From: a virus
Reading direction: 5' to 3' (one strand)
IMG/VR virus record: IMGVR_UViG_3300044641_001438
Span: 1 to 37,350 of that record
Length of the DNA stretch: 37,350 nt
Shown here: in pieces, positions 1-7,957 of the stretch
Numbering within the stretch: the first letter of the stretch is position 1
How the letters are laid out: every line of letters starts with the position of its first letter
Translations under genes and position numbers: made by a program
Notes under the pieces: model-generated
What the model saw: the letters and a program-made list of their open reading frames with translations, nothing else
Database searches by the model: none
What the model was told of the DNA's origin: nothing

Positions 1-1155
1 CCCACCGAGGTCGTTACTGTTGAATCAATTGACCGTCAATTCCTTCCTGCTGAGTTTCAAACAGAAGCAATCAGGAATGTCAATGATGTAGCTGATAATA
101 CTAGTGCCCCTAGTGTTGATGTTACCGTTGGTGAGAATGAGGTCGCTGTCTATACTTGGGCTAAACTCAAGGATGGACAATGGCGTTGGCGTCAAGAAGT
201 CGAAGGTAAGGTTCTTCCTGATTCCTTTGGTAAGGCTCCAAAGAATACAACCCCTTGGCTTCCTCTCCGCTTTAATGTGGTTGATGGGGAAGACTATGGA
301 CGGGGCCGCATTGAAGAGTACCTTGGCGATCTGAGGTCCCTTGAGGGGCTCATGCAGGCCATGGTGGAGGGTTCTGCTGCCGCTGCTAAGGTAGTGTTCC
401 TTGTTAGCCCCGCCGCTACTGTGAAGCCCTCTACGCTTGCTAAGGCAGGCAATGGAGCAATCATCCAGGGCCGTGCTGAGGACGTGACTGCTGTTCAAGT
501 AAGCAAGCAGGCTGACTTCTCTTCTGCCTATCAGATGATCCAATCGCTCACCCAGCGGCTGTCAGAGGCGTTCCTGATTCTTTCTGTGAGACAATCAGAG
601 CGTACTACCGCAGAAGAGATCCGTGCTACCCAGCAGGAACTTAATGAGCAGCTTGGAGGAATCTATGGTAACCTTACCGTAGAGCTGGTTCGCCCGTACC
701 TCCAACGGAAACTCTTCACCCTTCAACGCGCCAAAGAACTTCCACAACTACCTAAGGGTATTGTATTCCCGACCATCATTGCTGGCCTTGAGGGCATTGG
801 ACGTGGGCAAGACCGTGAGTCTCTCATGATGTTCCTACAAACAATCTCTCAAGCACTGGGTCCCGAAGCAATGGCTCAATACATTGATCCAGAGGAAGCC
901 GTTAAACGTCTTGCTGCTGCTCAAGGTATTGATACCCTCAAGCTTGTTAAGACCGCAGAGATGCGTCAACAAGAACAGCAGAAGGCCATGCAACTTAATA
1001 TGTCCACCAGTCTTGTTGGACAAGCAGGCCAACTTGCTAAGGCTCCTATGATGGATCCAACCAAAAACCCTGATTCTATCGAAGCACTTCAAAATGTCGT
1101 CAACACAGCCGCGCAAGCAACCGGCCAACAGCAACCAGCCCAACCCTCCCAGTGA
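1..1155 (+). CDS. Portal protein, T7 gp8-like (5' truncated)
   Basis: The frame is open from the first base, so the gene begins outside the window; 384 residues remain of what is about 536 in T7. Portal proteins form the dodecameric ring at the capsid vertex through which DNA is packaged and ejected, and they join head to tail. The visible part has the acidic and aromatic middle and the long Gln/Glu-rich helical stretch (SERTTAEEIRATQQELNEQL, about residues 197-216) typical of podovirus portals, followed by a Gln/Pro-rich tail. The identity is supported mainly by that helix and by the scaffold and capsid genes directly downstream. An internal ATG at 277 is not the start, because coding continues upstream of it. 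Confidence 0.88.
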   Translation, partial: PTEVVTVESIDRQFLPAEFQTEAIRNVNDVADNTSAPSVDVTVGENEVAVYTWAKLKDGQWRWRQEVEGKVLPDSFGKAPKNTTPWLPLRFNVVDGEDYGRGRIEEYLGDLRSLEGLMQAMVEGSAAAAKVVFLVSPAATVKPSTLAKAGNGAIIQGRAEDVTAVQVSKQADFSSAYQMIQSLTQRLSEAFLILSVRQSERTTAEEIRATQQELNEQLGGIYGNLTVELVRPYLQRKLFTLQRAKELPQLPKGIVFPTIIAGLEGIGRGQDRESLMMFLQTISQALGPEAMAQYIDPEEAVKRLAAAQGIDTLKLVKTAEMRQQEQQKAMQLNMSTSLVGQAGQLAKAPMMDPTKNPDSIEALQNVVNTAAQATGQQQPAQPSQ

Positions 1156-1261
1156 AGTTGAGGAGGCTCCTGTAAAGATCACCCCTAAGGAGCAATTTAA
1201 GTATGGTGATGTGAAAGTCACCTCTCCTGGTGTTGGTCGCGTTTCTATTGTTATCCACTAA
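1094..1261 (+). CDS. Small ORF overlapping the portal end (55 aa)
   Basis: The ORF starts at ATG 1094 in the +1 frame relative to portal, overlaps its last 62 bases and ends 3 bases before the scaffold start. It fills the whole portal-scaffold gap. The product begins MSSTQPRKQPANSNQPNPPS, is Pro/Asn/Gln-rich at first and becomes strand-like (KEQFKYGDVKVTSPGVGRVS). No family is recognised. Translational coupling between portal and scaffold is plausible. The alternative is that these residues extend the portal through a +1 frameshift, which the sequence alone cannot exclude. Confidence 0.5.
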   Translation: MSSTQPRKQPANSNQPNPPSEVEEAPVKITPKEQFKYGDVKVTSPGVGRVSIVIH

Positions 1262-1264
1262 ACC

Positions 1265-2116
1265 ATGTCTGAAATTGTTTTTGATGCTACGGATCCAGAT
1301 GTTACATCTGCCCGTGAAACAGAAGAGCTACGGCTCATTGAGCAAGGTAATCAGCTCATCGAAAAACAAGAAGCTGAGGTCGAAGAAAAGTATCGCCGCA
1401 GTCAACTTGAAGCAGAAGAACATTCTCAGTATGCTGGCAAATTTAAGTCAGCAGAAGATCTTGAAAAAGCTTACCTAGAACTTCAGAAGAAACTAGGTCA
1501 AAAAGAAACCGATGAGTCCTCTTCGACCGAAGAAACCGAGAGTGATGACGGTGAGGCTGAGGATACTCCTGAAACGGAGTCCCCGGTAGCCAAACGTGTT
1601 AGCTTCCTCAAGGAGGCATCAGAGGAGTATTACTCCAATGATAATCAACTTAAGCCTGAAACAATCGAGAAGCTTAAGGAGATGCCTTCGGAAGAACTCA
1701 TCGAGGCATACATGGAATGGCAAAAAGGTAATCCAACCACCCAGTCACAGCCTCTCTCTGAAGATGCTGCTAAGGAAATTGTTGCTTCTGTCGGGGGACA
1801 GGAAGCTTATAACGACACCCTAGCATGGGCAGCCGATAACCTCAAGCCTGAGGAAGTTGCTGCTTATGATAATGTTGTTAACAGCGGCAACAAGGATGCT
1901 ATCTTTTTTGCTGTTCAATCCCTCAATCAACGTTATAAGGATTCCGTTGGATTTGAAGGTCAACAAGTGTCGGGCAAGGCACCGAAGAGTACGGTCAAAG
2001 GATTCCGTTCTAATGCTGAACTAGCTTCTGCTATCAGTGATCGACGGTATCGCACTGACCCTGCTTATCGGTATGATGTCGAACAAAAACTAGCCGCTTC
2101 TGGCGACTTGCTCTAA
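1265..2116 (+). CDS. Capsid scaffolding protein, T7 gp9-like
   Basis: This is a 283-residue acidic, strongly helical protein. Its first third is Glu/Lys/Gln-rich and coiled-coil-like, with the phage scaffold motif AGKFKSAEDLEKAYLELQKK near residues 59-78; the middle is a Ser/Glu/Asp-rich linker. The C-terminus ends in a basic patch (SDRRYRTDPAYRYDVEQKL), as in T7-like scaffolds where the C-terminal helix contacts the capsid protein. The protein assembles inside the procapsid and is lost at maturation. T7 gp9 is about 307 aa, so the length fits. Position between portal and capsid confirms the call. The ATG at 1265 has no strong Shine-Dalgarno sequence. Confidence 0.88.
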   Translation: MSEIVFDATDPDVTSARETEELRLIEQGNQLIEKQEAEVEEKYRRSQLEAEEHSQYAGKFKSAEDLEKAYLELQKKLGQKETDESSSTEETESDDGEAEDTPETESPVAKRVSFLKEASEEYYSNDNQLKPETIEKLKEMPSEELIEAYMEWQKGNPTTQSQPLSEDAAKEIVASVGGQEAYNDTLAWAADNLKPEEVAAYDNVVNSGNKDAIFFAVQSLNQRYKDSVGFEGQQVSGKAPKSTVKGFRSNAELASAISDRRYRTDPAYRYDVEQKLAASGDLL

Positions 2117-2130
2117 ATTGGTTCCCACTA

Positions 2131-2337
2131 ATGGCAACACGTAAGCCAAAGTTGGCTCAATCTATGCCGATTGATCCACGCAAACATAAAGATGCCCAAA
2201 AGCAACAAAAGCTTTACAATAAGGGCAAAGGAACAGATAATCCTTATGAAAAGGAAATGTTCCTTAAGCGTAGTGGACCCCAACTTCCCCTTGCCAAAAA
2301 GGCAACTAAAGGGAAAAGCAAAGGTAAACTAGCTTAA
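2131..2337 (+). CDS. Small Lys-rich basic protein (68 aa)
   Basis: This ORF follows scaffold after 14 bases. The product is very basic, begins MATRKPKLAQSMPIDPRKHK, contains a KQQKLYNKGKGTDNPYEKEMF segment and ends in a Lys/Gly tail (KGKSKGKLA). No domain is recognised. It shares its Lys-rich, low-complexity style and polar tail with the basic proteins encoded beside the terminase. A DNA-binding or minor virion role is possible, but that is inference from composition. The frame is intact and tightly packed with its neighbours, so it is probably real. Confidence 0.65.
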   Translation: MATRKPKLAQSMPIDPRKHKDAQKQQKLYNKGKGTDNPYEKEMFLKRSGPQLPLAKKATKGKSKGKLA

Positions 2338-2385
2338 GATAAAGAAGGCGCTGTAAGCAATATAAAAGTTCTTTGCAAAAACCTC

Positions 2386-2682
2386 ATGCTACCTCTTCTA
2401 ACTACTCTGTCTGTTATCAGCTCTTGGTATGGTCCTGGCTTCCACGGAAACCTAACTGCCAATGGCGAACGATACAATCAAAACGGCCTTACGGCAGCGC
2501 ACAAGACACTACCCTTTGGAACACGCCTTAAGGTGTGCTTCAATAGGTGTGCCGTTGTTCGGGTCAATGATCGGGGCCCCTACGCTCATGGTAGGAGTCT
2601 TGATCTAAGTAAAGGTGCGGCTGACAAGATCGGTCTAACCGGCTCTGGAGTTGGTAGAGTATCAATTACTCGCCTTAATTAA
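2386..2682 (+). CDS. RlpA-like double-psi beta-barrel protein
   Basis: Of 98 residues nearly all form an RlpA-type double-psi beta-barrel: SSWYGPGFHGNLTANGERY (12-30), LTAAHKTLPFGTRLKV (35-50) and VRVNDRGPYAHGRSLDLSKG (58-77). Asp62 and Asp73 lie in the conserved NDRGP and DLS motifs. Bacterial RlpA is an outer-membrane lytic transglycosylase acting on peptidoglycan without stem peptides. This copy lacks the lipobox and SPOR domain; only a short hydrophobic stretch precedes the barrel. It sits between scaffold and capsid, so it may be a virion-associated wall-degrading protein or a lysis helper. The fold call is strong; the enzymatic role is inferred. Confidence 0.85.
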   Translation: MLPLLTTLSVISSWYGPGFHGNLTANGERYNQNGLTAAHKTLPFGTRLKVCFNRCAVVRVNDRGPYAHGRSLDLSKGAADKIGLTGSGVGRVSITRLN

Positions 2683-2691
2683 CTTTGGATT

Positions 2692-2720
2692 GGGGGCACC
2701 TCGGAGTAGGACCCCCTTTT
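2692..2720 (+). terminator. Possible terminator after the RlpA-like gene
   Basis: GGGGG (2692-2696) can pair with CCCCC (2712-2716) around a 15-nt loop, followed at once by TTTT. The stem is short but pure G-C and lies 10 bases after the stop codon, so it could end or weaken transcripts arriving from the portal-scaffold genes before the capsid control region. Confidence 0.45.
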
Positions 2721-2749
2721 CTATTGAGGAAGGATACCTCGTTAAAAAA

Positions 2750-2855
2750 CCAACCGGTTGGAGTATTGGCCCGCTGCGGTGGACACCCAATACGACACAT
2801 CCTTATTGCTCATTAAAAACTGAATATTATTTGCGCAACAACTCCTAGTACTAGG
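2750..2855. promoter_or_regulatory. Palindrome-rich leader before the capsid gene
   Basis: The 200-bp gap before the capsid gene holds two perfect 12-bp palindromes, CCAACCGGTTGG (2750-2761) and CCTAGTACTAGG (2844-2855), and the 8-bp palindrome TTGCGCAA (2831-2838). A possible sigma-70-type pair, TTATTG and TATTAT with a 16-base spacer, lies between them (about 2803-2830). T7 carries a strong phage promoter at the same place. These may be protein-binding sites or mRNA hairpins; the sequence does not say which. Confidence 0.45.
2788..2805 (+). promoter_or_regulatory. Candidate phage-polymerase promoter (T7-like half)
   Basis: CAATACGACACAT starting at 2788 matches the upstream half of the T7 class III promoter (AATACGAC, positions -16 to -9) but not the CACTATAGG half. 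It lies about 82 bases before the capsid start, where T7 has promoter phi10. The downstream half is T-rich, so a different initiation element would be needed. Low confidence, because no second clear intergenic copy was found. Confidence 0.3.
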
Positions 2856-2886
2856 GAACTGATAAACATTATTCATTCCCAAAACA

Positions 2887-3906
2887 ATGACTGCAACTGT
2901 AACTTATCTGGGCGAAGTAAATAAGACGGGTGGTCAATCCCCCTCTTACGCCCAACGTACTAACCTCTTCCTGAAGCTCTTCACGGGCGAAGTGTATGAG
3001 GCTTTCCGTAACTCCACTATTGCTAAGGATCTGGTGATGAACCGGACCCTGCGTGGTGGTAAGCAAGCTCAATTCATTCACACTGGCCGTATCTCGGCTG
3101 GTTATCGTACGCCTGGTGTGCCTATCCTCGGTTCGGGCAACCCCCCGGCAGCCGAAACCACCATCGCGCTGGATGACCTGCTGGTGGCATCTGCCTTCGT
3201 TGATAACCTCGACGAAATCATGAGCCAGTATGACATCCGTGGCCCGATTGCCCGTCAGATCGGTCAAAGCCTGGCTGAGTTCTATGATCGCCGTATCTTC
3301 CGCGTTCTGGACAAGGCTTCCTCTGCTTCGGCTGCTGTGACCGGCGAGCCTGGTGGCTTCCAAATCAACCTCGGTGCCAACAAAGAGTATGATGCTCAGG
3401 CCCTGGTTGATGGCTTCTTTGAAGCTGCTGCCCGTCTGGATGAAGTGGCTGCTCCTAAGGATGGCCGTGTGGCTGTTCTGAGCCCCCGCCAATACTACGC
3501 CCTGATCTCTCAGGTCGATACCAACATCCTCAACCGTGAGTATGGTGCTGCCGGTGGTAGCATGAACTCTGGTGATGGTCTCTATGAGATCGCCGGTATC
3601 TCCATCAAGAAGTCCAACAACATCCCCTTCCTGGGTAAGTATGGTTCGGCTTCTGGCGCTGCTATTGATGCTGCTGCCGTGACTGGTGAGAACAACAGCT
3701 ATGGTATTGCTACTGACTTCACCAACAGCTGCGGCCTGATCTTCCACCGTGACGCTGCTGGTGTCGTTGAGGCTATTGGCCCCTCCGTGCAAACCACTGG
3801 CGCCGATACGAAGGTGATCTACCAAGGCGACGTGATCGTGGGCCGTCTGGCCTATGGTTGCGGTGCTGTGCGCGTCGGCGTTGCCGGTGCCTTCCGTAAC
3901 GTTTGA
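2887..3906 (+). CDS. Major capsid protein, T7 gp10A-like
   Basis: The 339-residue product matches T7-like capsid proteins in length (T7 10A is 345 aa) and in landmarks: N-terminal TYLGEVNKTG, the FLKLFTGEVYEAFRNSTIAKDL helix (28-49), GGKQAQFIHTGRI near residue 60, then DDLLVASAFVDNLDEIMSQYDIRG and the C-terminal KVIYQGDVIVGRLAYGCGA. It adopts the HK97 fold and forms the icosahedral shell. Codon choice is richer in CTG, ACC and AAC than in its neighbours, as expected for a very highly expressed gene. It is preceded by a 200-bp control region and followed immediately by hairpins. No T7-type 10B frameshift extension is convincing. Confidence 0.95.
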   Translation: MTATVTYLGEVNKTGGQSPSYAQRTNLFLKLFTGEVYEAFRNSTIAKDLVMNRTLRGGKQAQFIHTGRISAGYRTPGVPILGSGNPPAAETTIALDDLLVASAFVDNLDEIMSQYDIRGPIARQIGQSLAEFYDRRIFRVLDKASSASAAVTGEPGGFQINLGANKEYDAQALVDGFFEAAARLDEVAAPKDGRVAVLSPRQYYALISQVDTNILNREYGAAGGSMNSGDGLYEIAGISIKKSNNIPFLGKYGSASGAAIDAAAVTGENNSYGIATDFTNSCGLIFHRDAAGVVEAIGPSVQTTGADTKVIYQGDVIVGRLAYGCGAVRVGVAGAFRNV

Positions 3907-3910
3907 GGGT

Positions 3911-3957
3911 AACCTTTAACAACGGGGCTGACTATTAAAGGTTGGCCCCTTTTCTTT
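3911..3957 (+). terminator. Interlocked hairpins and U-tract after the capsid gene
   Basis: AACCTTTAA (3911-3919) pairs perfectly with TTAAAGGTT (3935-3943). GGGGC (3924-3928), inside that loop, pairs with GCCCC (3945-3949), which is followed by TTTTCTTTT. The two stems cannot nest: they form either alternatives or a pseudoknot. The second stem plus the U-tract looks like an intrinsic terminator, at the place of T-phi after T7 gene 10. Confidence 0.7.
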
Positions 3958-3974
3958 TAATACCTGTCCGAACT

Positions 3975-4574
3975 ATGACAACCCAACTTCAAGCTATCAA
4001 CCAGATGTTGACTGGCATCGGGCAGGCACCTGTGGTGTCGCTCGACATCGCTAACCCAGAGATTGCTACGGCACTTTCAATTCTTGATTCCGTCAATCGT
4101 GAAGTTCAAGGGGAAGGATGGCATTTCAATACTGAGATTGACTATCCGTTTACTCCTGACGCGAACGATGAGATCGTTGTACCTTCTAACGTTCTTCAGA
4201 TCTCCGACAATAAGAATTCAAATGTTCAACAATACCAGACCGTATTAAGGGGTGGCAAACTCTACGATAAAGTAAATCATACTTATACATTTACTAATCC
4301 TATTCCTGTTCGTTGTGACGTGGTGTGGTTATTTGACTTTGAAGATCTTCCTCAGGTCTTTAAGGATTATATTACCCAACGTGCTACTCGTGTGTTTGCT
4401 GGAAGCACCGTGGGTTCAAAGGAGATGTTCCAGTTTAACCAGCAAGATGAAGGAATCCTAAGAGCTAACTGTATTGCCTATGATACAAATACCTCTGAGG
4501 TTAATATCTTTGGCGTGGAAACTGGTCAGAACTTCTACATCTCTTACACTCCGTTCCGCACGATTGCACGATAA
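3975..4574 (+). CDS. Tail tubular protein A, T7 gp11-like
   Basis: The gene encodes 199 residues from ATG 3975 (MTTQLQAINQMLTGIGQAPV); T7 gp11 is 196 aa. The start, LQAINQMLTGIGQAPVVSLD, is the hallmark of T7 gp11 and other podovirus adaptor proteins, and YITQRATRVFAGS near residue 135 is also typical. The protein forms the ring joining portal to the gp12 nozzle. An upstream TTG at 3942 is in frame, but it lies inside the terminator hairpin, so ATG is preferred. The stop overlaps the next start by one base (TAATG), implying coupled translation with the nozzle gene. Confidence 0.93.
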   Translation: MTTQLQAINQMLTGIGQAPVVSLDIANPEIATALSILDSVNREVQGEGWHFNTEIDYPFTPDANDEIVVPSNVLQISDNKNSNVQQYQTVLRGGKLYDKVNHTYTFTNPIPVRCDVVWLFDFEDLPQVFKDYITQRATRVFAGSTVGSKEMFQFNQQDEGILRANCIAYDTNTSEVNIFGVETGQNFYISYTPFRTIAR

Positions 4575-7486
4575 TGGCAGCTATTTCACAGAAAATCAGT
4601 AGTCTTATTGGTGGTGTTTCCCAGCAACCTGACACTGTTAAATTTAATGGACAACTAAGAAGCTGTGATAATTACTATCCAGACGTTGCCCTTGGGTTGA
4701 TGAAGCGGCCAGGGCTTCAAGCAATTCGTAAGCTGGATAACCCAGTTGCTGATGGTACATGGTTTATGGTCTTTCGGGACAATAATGAAAAGTACATCAT
4801 GCAATTTAGCCAAGCGGGTGCTCTTAAGATTTGGAGTGCCAACACTGGTATTCAGCAGACTGTTAACGCAGTGGCGGCAGAATCCACGGCTTATGCTGTT
4901 CATGATTCACAGGACGATCTTCAAGTTCTTCAAATCAATGATTACATCTTTGTTCTTAATAGGAACAAGACCGTAAGCATGGCAGCCACGACAAGCGCAG
5001 CAATTACTCCTTACGCATTTGTTGCTATTAATACAGTTGCTTATAAATCAACATATACCATCAAACTCAATAGCACAGAGTTTACCTACACGACACCTGA
5101 AAATGTTACCTCTGGCACTACAAACCAGCTAAACGTTAAGGATATTGTTGATAACTTGGTTACTACCATTAACTTAAATACTGCTTGGGTAGCTACTGGT
5201 GTTGGTAATAACATTCATATCAAACGTGCTGATAATGCTGACTTTGCTATCGAAGCACGGGGCGGTAATGCTGGTACATCTATTGAAGCGTTTAAGGGGT
5301 CTGTGACTGGTCCTGGTCAACTTCCTAAACAATTCCTTGATGGACTTAAAATTAAAGTATCTGGATCCAATGATACGGGTGCTGATGATTATTGGGTAAT
5401 CTTTCAGACAACTGATAACACTGCTAGTGGTGCTGGGGTGTGGGAGGAGACTATTGCTCCAAGCACGGTAACCACCATTAATGAGGAGACAATGCCTCAT
5501 GCAATTATCAGGGAAGCAAACGGAACCTTTACTTATCGAAAACTTGATGAAGCTTCGGCATTGGCTAGTGCTGGCTTGACAAGTGTTACTGGCATTCCTA
5601 ATTCCATTAGCATCCTTTCTGCCACTACAGGTGGACATGTCGTTGATGAATCCTTTGCGGTAACTGGTGGTTCAGGTAGTGGTCTGAGACTTTTGGTAAC
5701 AAAAATTAAAACCAATATTACTACTTCTACAACCCTAGCAACGTCTTCTAGTTACGTTGTTCAAGGTAAGTTTTTCAAGACTTGGTATCTTAATGGAGAA
5801 GAAATTGGCGATACTTTTGGATCATCTTTAACTGTCGGTAACATAGTTTATACACCTAACGGTGCGTTTGTTACTATTGATAATACTCTTAGAGCTGGCC
5901 TAACAATTACTACCACAACAACTGGTGTAATTGATACTGTTCGTATTCAGCAAGCCGGTCAAGGGTATACAGCAGCAAACACGGTAACCAGTGCTGCTGG
6001 AGATACATTTACTGTTGTATCCGTTAACTCTGCAAACCTAAGTGGAGACGATACGAGACTTAAATACTGGAAACCAAGAATTGTTGGTGACATTGAAACA
6101 AACCCAACTCCAACCTTTGTTGGTTATCCAATTGATGCCATTGCCTTTTATAAGAATCGTTTAGTATTTACTTCTCGTCAGAATGTAATCTGCTCACAGG
6201 CAGGAGATTATTTTAATTTCTTTGCTGATACAGTGATTACACTGATTGACAGTGATCCAATTGATCTTAGTGCCAGCTCTCTTAAACCCATCCGATTTAA
6301 AGATGCGTTGCCGGGCCCCAATGGTCTTTATATTTTTGGAGACAATGGGCAGTATCTACTTAATACGACAACAGAAGCCTTCTCTCCTAAAACAGCTGAA
6401 GTAAACCTTTTGGCTAATTATAGCCTTACAGATACCATTTCTCCTGTTGACATTGGTCCCAGTTATGTGTTCCTTGAAGAAGGACAAAGAGCATCTTCTC
6501 TTTATGAAATGGATGCAACTAGTAACACTGGAAAGCCTGCTGTTGTTGAATTGACGAGGTTTATTCCTTCTTATATTCCTACTGGCATTTCAAGAATTAA
6601 GTGCTCCACAAGTGCTGGAGTAATGGCCATCCTTAGTAAATCTGAACCAAGTTCTGTTTACATCTATCGGTGGTTCCAAAATGGTGATCAAGGTAGATTG
6701 TCTTCATGGTCACGTTGGACGTTCCCAGGAACTGTCGAAGCATTTGACTTTGACCAAGACATGATGTATATGGTTACTAAACAAGGTAGTAACTATGTAC
6801 TCAGTAAGATGGCATTGCTGACGGATACCCCCAGTCAATCAATGCTGTTTGAAGGTCAATACATTGATGTAAGGTTGGATTTCTTTGATTACAATCCAGT
6901 CATTACTTATGATTCGGCTACTGATCTTACTCGCATTTGTTTTAAAGATGGGTTTGAGAACACAGCTGAGCAGCCGGTATTGATGTATATGAATCCAGAT
7001 GTTGCTGGATACTTTGAAGAACAAACTTTGCAATTCGATAATACAAAGCCAGCTGGACAGAAGTATTTTCTTACAGCTGAGGGTAATCAAACAACATCAA
7101 AGTTTGCTGTTGGATACAAGTATACTGCTACTGCTGAACTGCCTGCCTTTTATTTTGTAAGGGATGTAACCAGTGCTAGTAAGGATACCCTAAACATTCC
7201 TACTGTTCATCGACTGCGAATCAACAGTTATAACTCCGGCCCTTATAAGGCTGTTGTTAGAGCTGAGGGACGTGCTGACTTTACCTTGGATTTGCCACAA
7301 ATCAATGCCAACTATTATCTAGCCAATAATGTTCCTATCATCCGTAATGCTCAAAGCGTGGTTCCTATCATGGCTAAGGGTGATCGGTTTGAATTTGAAC
7401 TTGTTGCTGATAATCCATTCCCAACGGCATTTACTTCAATTGATTGGGAAGGAACTTACAATAACAAGGGAATCCAGTCCCTTTAA
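4574..7486 (+). CDS. Tail tubular protein B (nozzle), T7 gp12-like, enlarged
   Basis: The product has 970 residues versus 794 in T7 gp12. The N-terminus (KISSLIGGVSQQPDTVKFNG) is diagnostic for the nozzle family. The core holds FYKNRLVFTSRQNVICSQAGDYFNFF (about 526-551), and the C-terminus ends in WEGTYNNKGIQSL, as in gp12. It forms the hexameric distal tail tube and carries fibre-binding sites. The extra length is partly explained by an insertion near residues 350-480 (VTGGSGSGLRLLVTKI and RIQQAGQGYTAANTV), a beta-rich domain like the one in the protein at 22777-23325. It is coupled to gp11 by a one-base overlap. Confidence 0.93.
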   Translation: MAAISQKISSLIGGVSQQPDTVKFNGQLRSCDNYYPDVALGLMKRPGLQAIRKLDNPVADGTWFMVFRDNNEKYIMQFSQAGALKIWSANTGIQQTVNAVAAESTAYAVHDSQDDLQVLQINDYIFVLNRNKTVSMAATTSAAITPYAFVAINTVAYKSTYTIKLNSTEFTYTTPENVTSGTTNQLNVKDIVDNLVTTINLNTAWVATGVGNNIHIKRADNADFAIEARGGNAGTSIEAFKGSVTGPGQLPKQFLDGLKIKVSGSNDTGADDYWVIFQTTDNTASGAGVWEETIAPSTVTTINEETMPHAIIREANGTFTYRKLDEASALASAGLTSVTGIPNSISILSATTGGHVVDESFAVTGGSGSGLRLLVTKIKTNITTSTTLATSSSYVVQGKFFKTWYLNGEEIGDTFGSSLTVGNIVYTPNGAFVTIDNTLRAGLTITTTTTGVIDTVRIQQAGQGYTAANTVTSAAGDTFTVVSVNSANLSGDDTRLKYWKPRIVGDIETNPTPTFVGYPIDAIAFYKNRLVFTSRQNVICSQAGDYFNFFADTVITLIDSDPIDLSASSLKPIRFKDALPGPNGLYIFGDNGQYLLNTTTEAFSPKTAEVNLLANYSLTDTISPVDIGPSYVFLEEGQRASSLYEMDATSNTGKPAVVELTRFIPSYIPTGISRIKCSTSAGVMAILSKSEPSSVYIYRWFQNGDQGRLSSWSRWTFPGTVEAFDFDQDMMYMVTKQGSNYVLSKMALLTDTPSQSMLFEGQYIDVRLDFFDYNPVITYDSATDLTRICFKDGFENTAEQPVLMYMNPDVAGYFEEQTLQFDNTKPAGQKYFLTAEGNQTTSKFAVGYKYTATAELPAFYFVRDVTSASKDTLNIPTVHRLRINSYNSGPYKAVVRAEGRADFTLDLPQINANYYLANNVPIIRNAQSVVPIMAKGDRFEFELVADNPFPTAFTSIDWEGTYNNKGIQSL

Positions 7487-7489
7487 AAC

Positions 7490-7957
7490 GTGAACCTAAT
7501 CCACAAAGCGAGCCGCTCAGACGCAATCTGGGTGGCTCAGCACCTACAAGAAGATGATCGAAGGGAACTAGAGGGTCTTGGCCATACTATGTTGGAGGCC
7601 GCCCTCTGCCTTTCTATGGACCTCTCAGACAACCCTGTGACCTTCAGGAATCCCCTTGGAGAGATCTGCGGGATAGCGGGGGTATCCAGAACCGATGCCC
7701 ATTGCGGAGCCATATGGATGCTTACTACGCCACATGTCCGTCCGTATCCCAAACTATTTTTTAAGGAGGCTAAGAAATGGGTCGAACAACAGACCTCCTA
7801 TGAGATGTTACATAACATTGCTGATCCAAGAAATAGGATGCACATGAAACTGCTTCATATGCTTGGATTTAAAAAGCTTATGTATGTTACCACTCAAACC
7901 AATCTTACTTATGTTGAATTTGCTAAACTAACAAAATGTGTGTACCCGCAATTGTAG
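7490..7957 (+). CDS. Internal virion protein A, T7 gp13-like (GNAT fold)
   Basis: This 155-residue product starts at GTG 7490, 4 bases after the nozzle gene. It resembles T7 gp13 (138 aa) in size, position and layout: an N-terminal region ending in LGEICGIAGVSR, a WMLTTPHVRPYPKLFFKEAKKWV helix, then RMHMKLLHMLGFKKLMYV like the acceptor part of N-acetyltransferase folds. In T7 it is needed for correct virion assembly and has no known catalytic role. The end overlaps the next gene by 22 bases. A GNAT enzyme modifying host or phage protein is an alternative but less likely given synteny. Confidence 0.75.
   Translation: MNLIHKASRSDAIWVAQHLQEDDRRELEGLGHTMLEAALCLSMDLSDNPVTFRNPLGEICGIAGVSRTDAHCGAIWMLTTPHVRPYPKLFFKEAKKWVEQQTSYEMLHNIADPRNRMHMKLLHMLGFKKLMYVTTQTNLTYVEFAKLTKCVYPQL

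Noticed and set aside
2675-2688. 14-bp match TTAATTAACTTTGG shared with 15285-15298
   Set aside because: Both lie at gene ends, but a 14-base match is expected a few times by chance in a sequence of this length, and the flanks differ.
2869-3825. 318-codon minus-strand frame opposite the capsid gene
   Set aside because: It mirrors the biased codon use of the capsid gene and lacks domains. A shadow frame.
3900-3938. T7-like 10A/10B frameshift at the capsid end
   Set aside because: The alternative frames add only about 5 to 12 residues and there is no clear slippery heptamer. The downstream stems are better explained as terminator structures.
6361-6370. TAATACGACA inside the nozzle gene as a T7-type promoter
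   Set aside because: It lies within coding sequence, codes for Leu-Asn-Thr-Thr, and the initiation half is absent. Likely chance.
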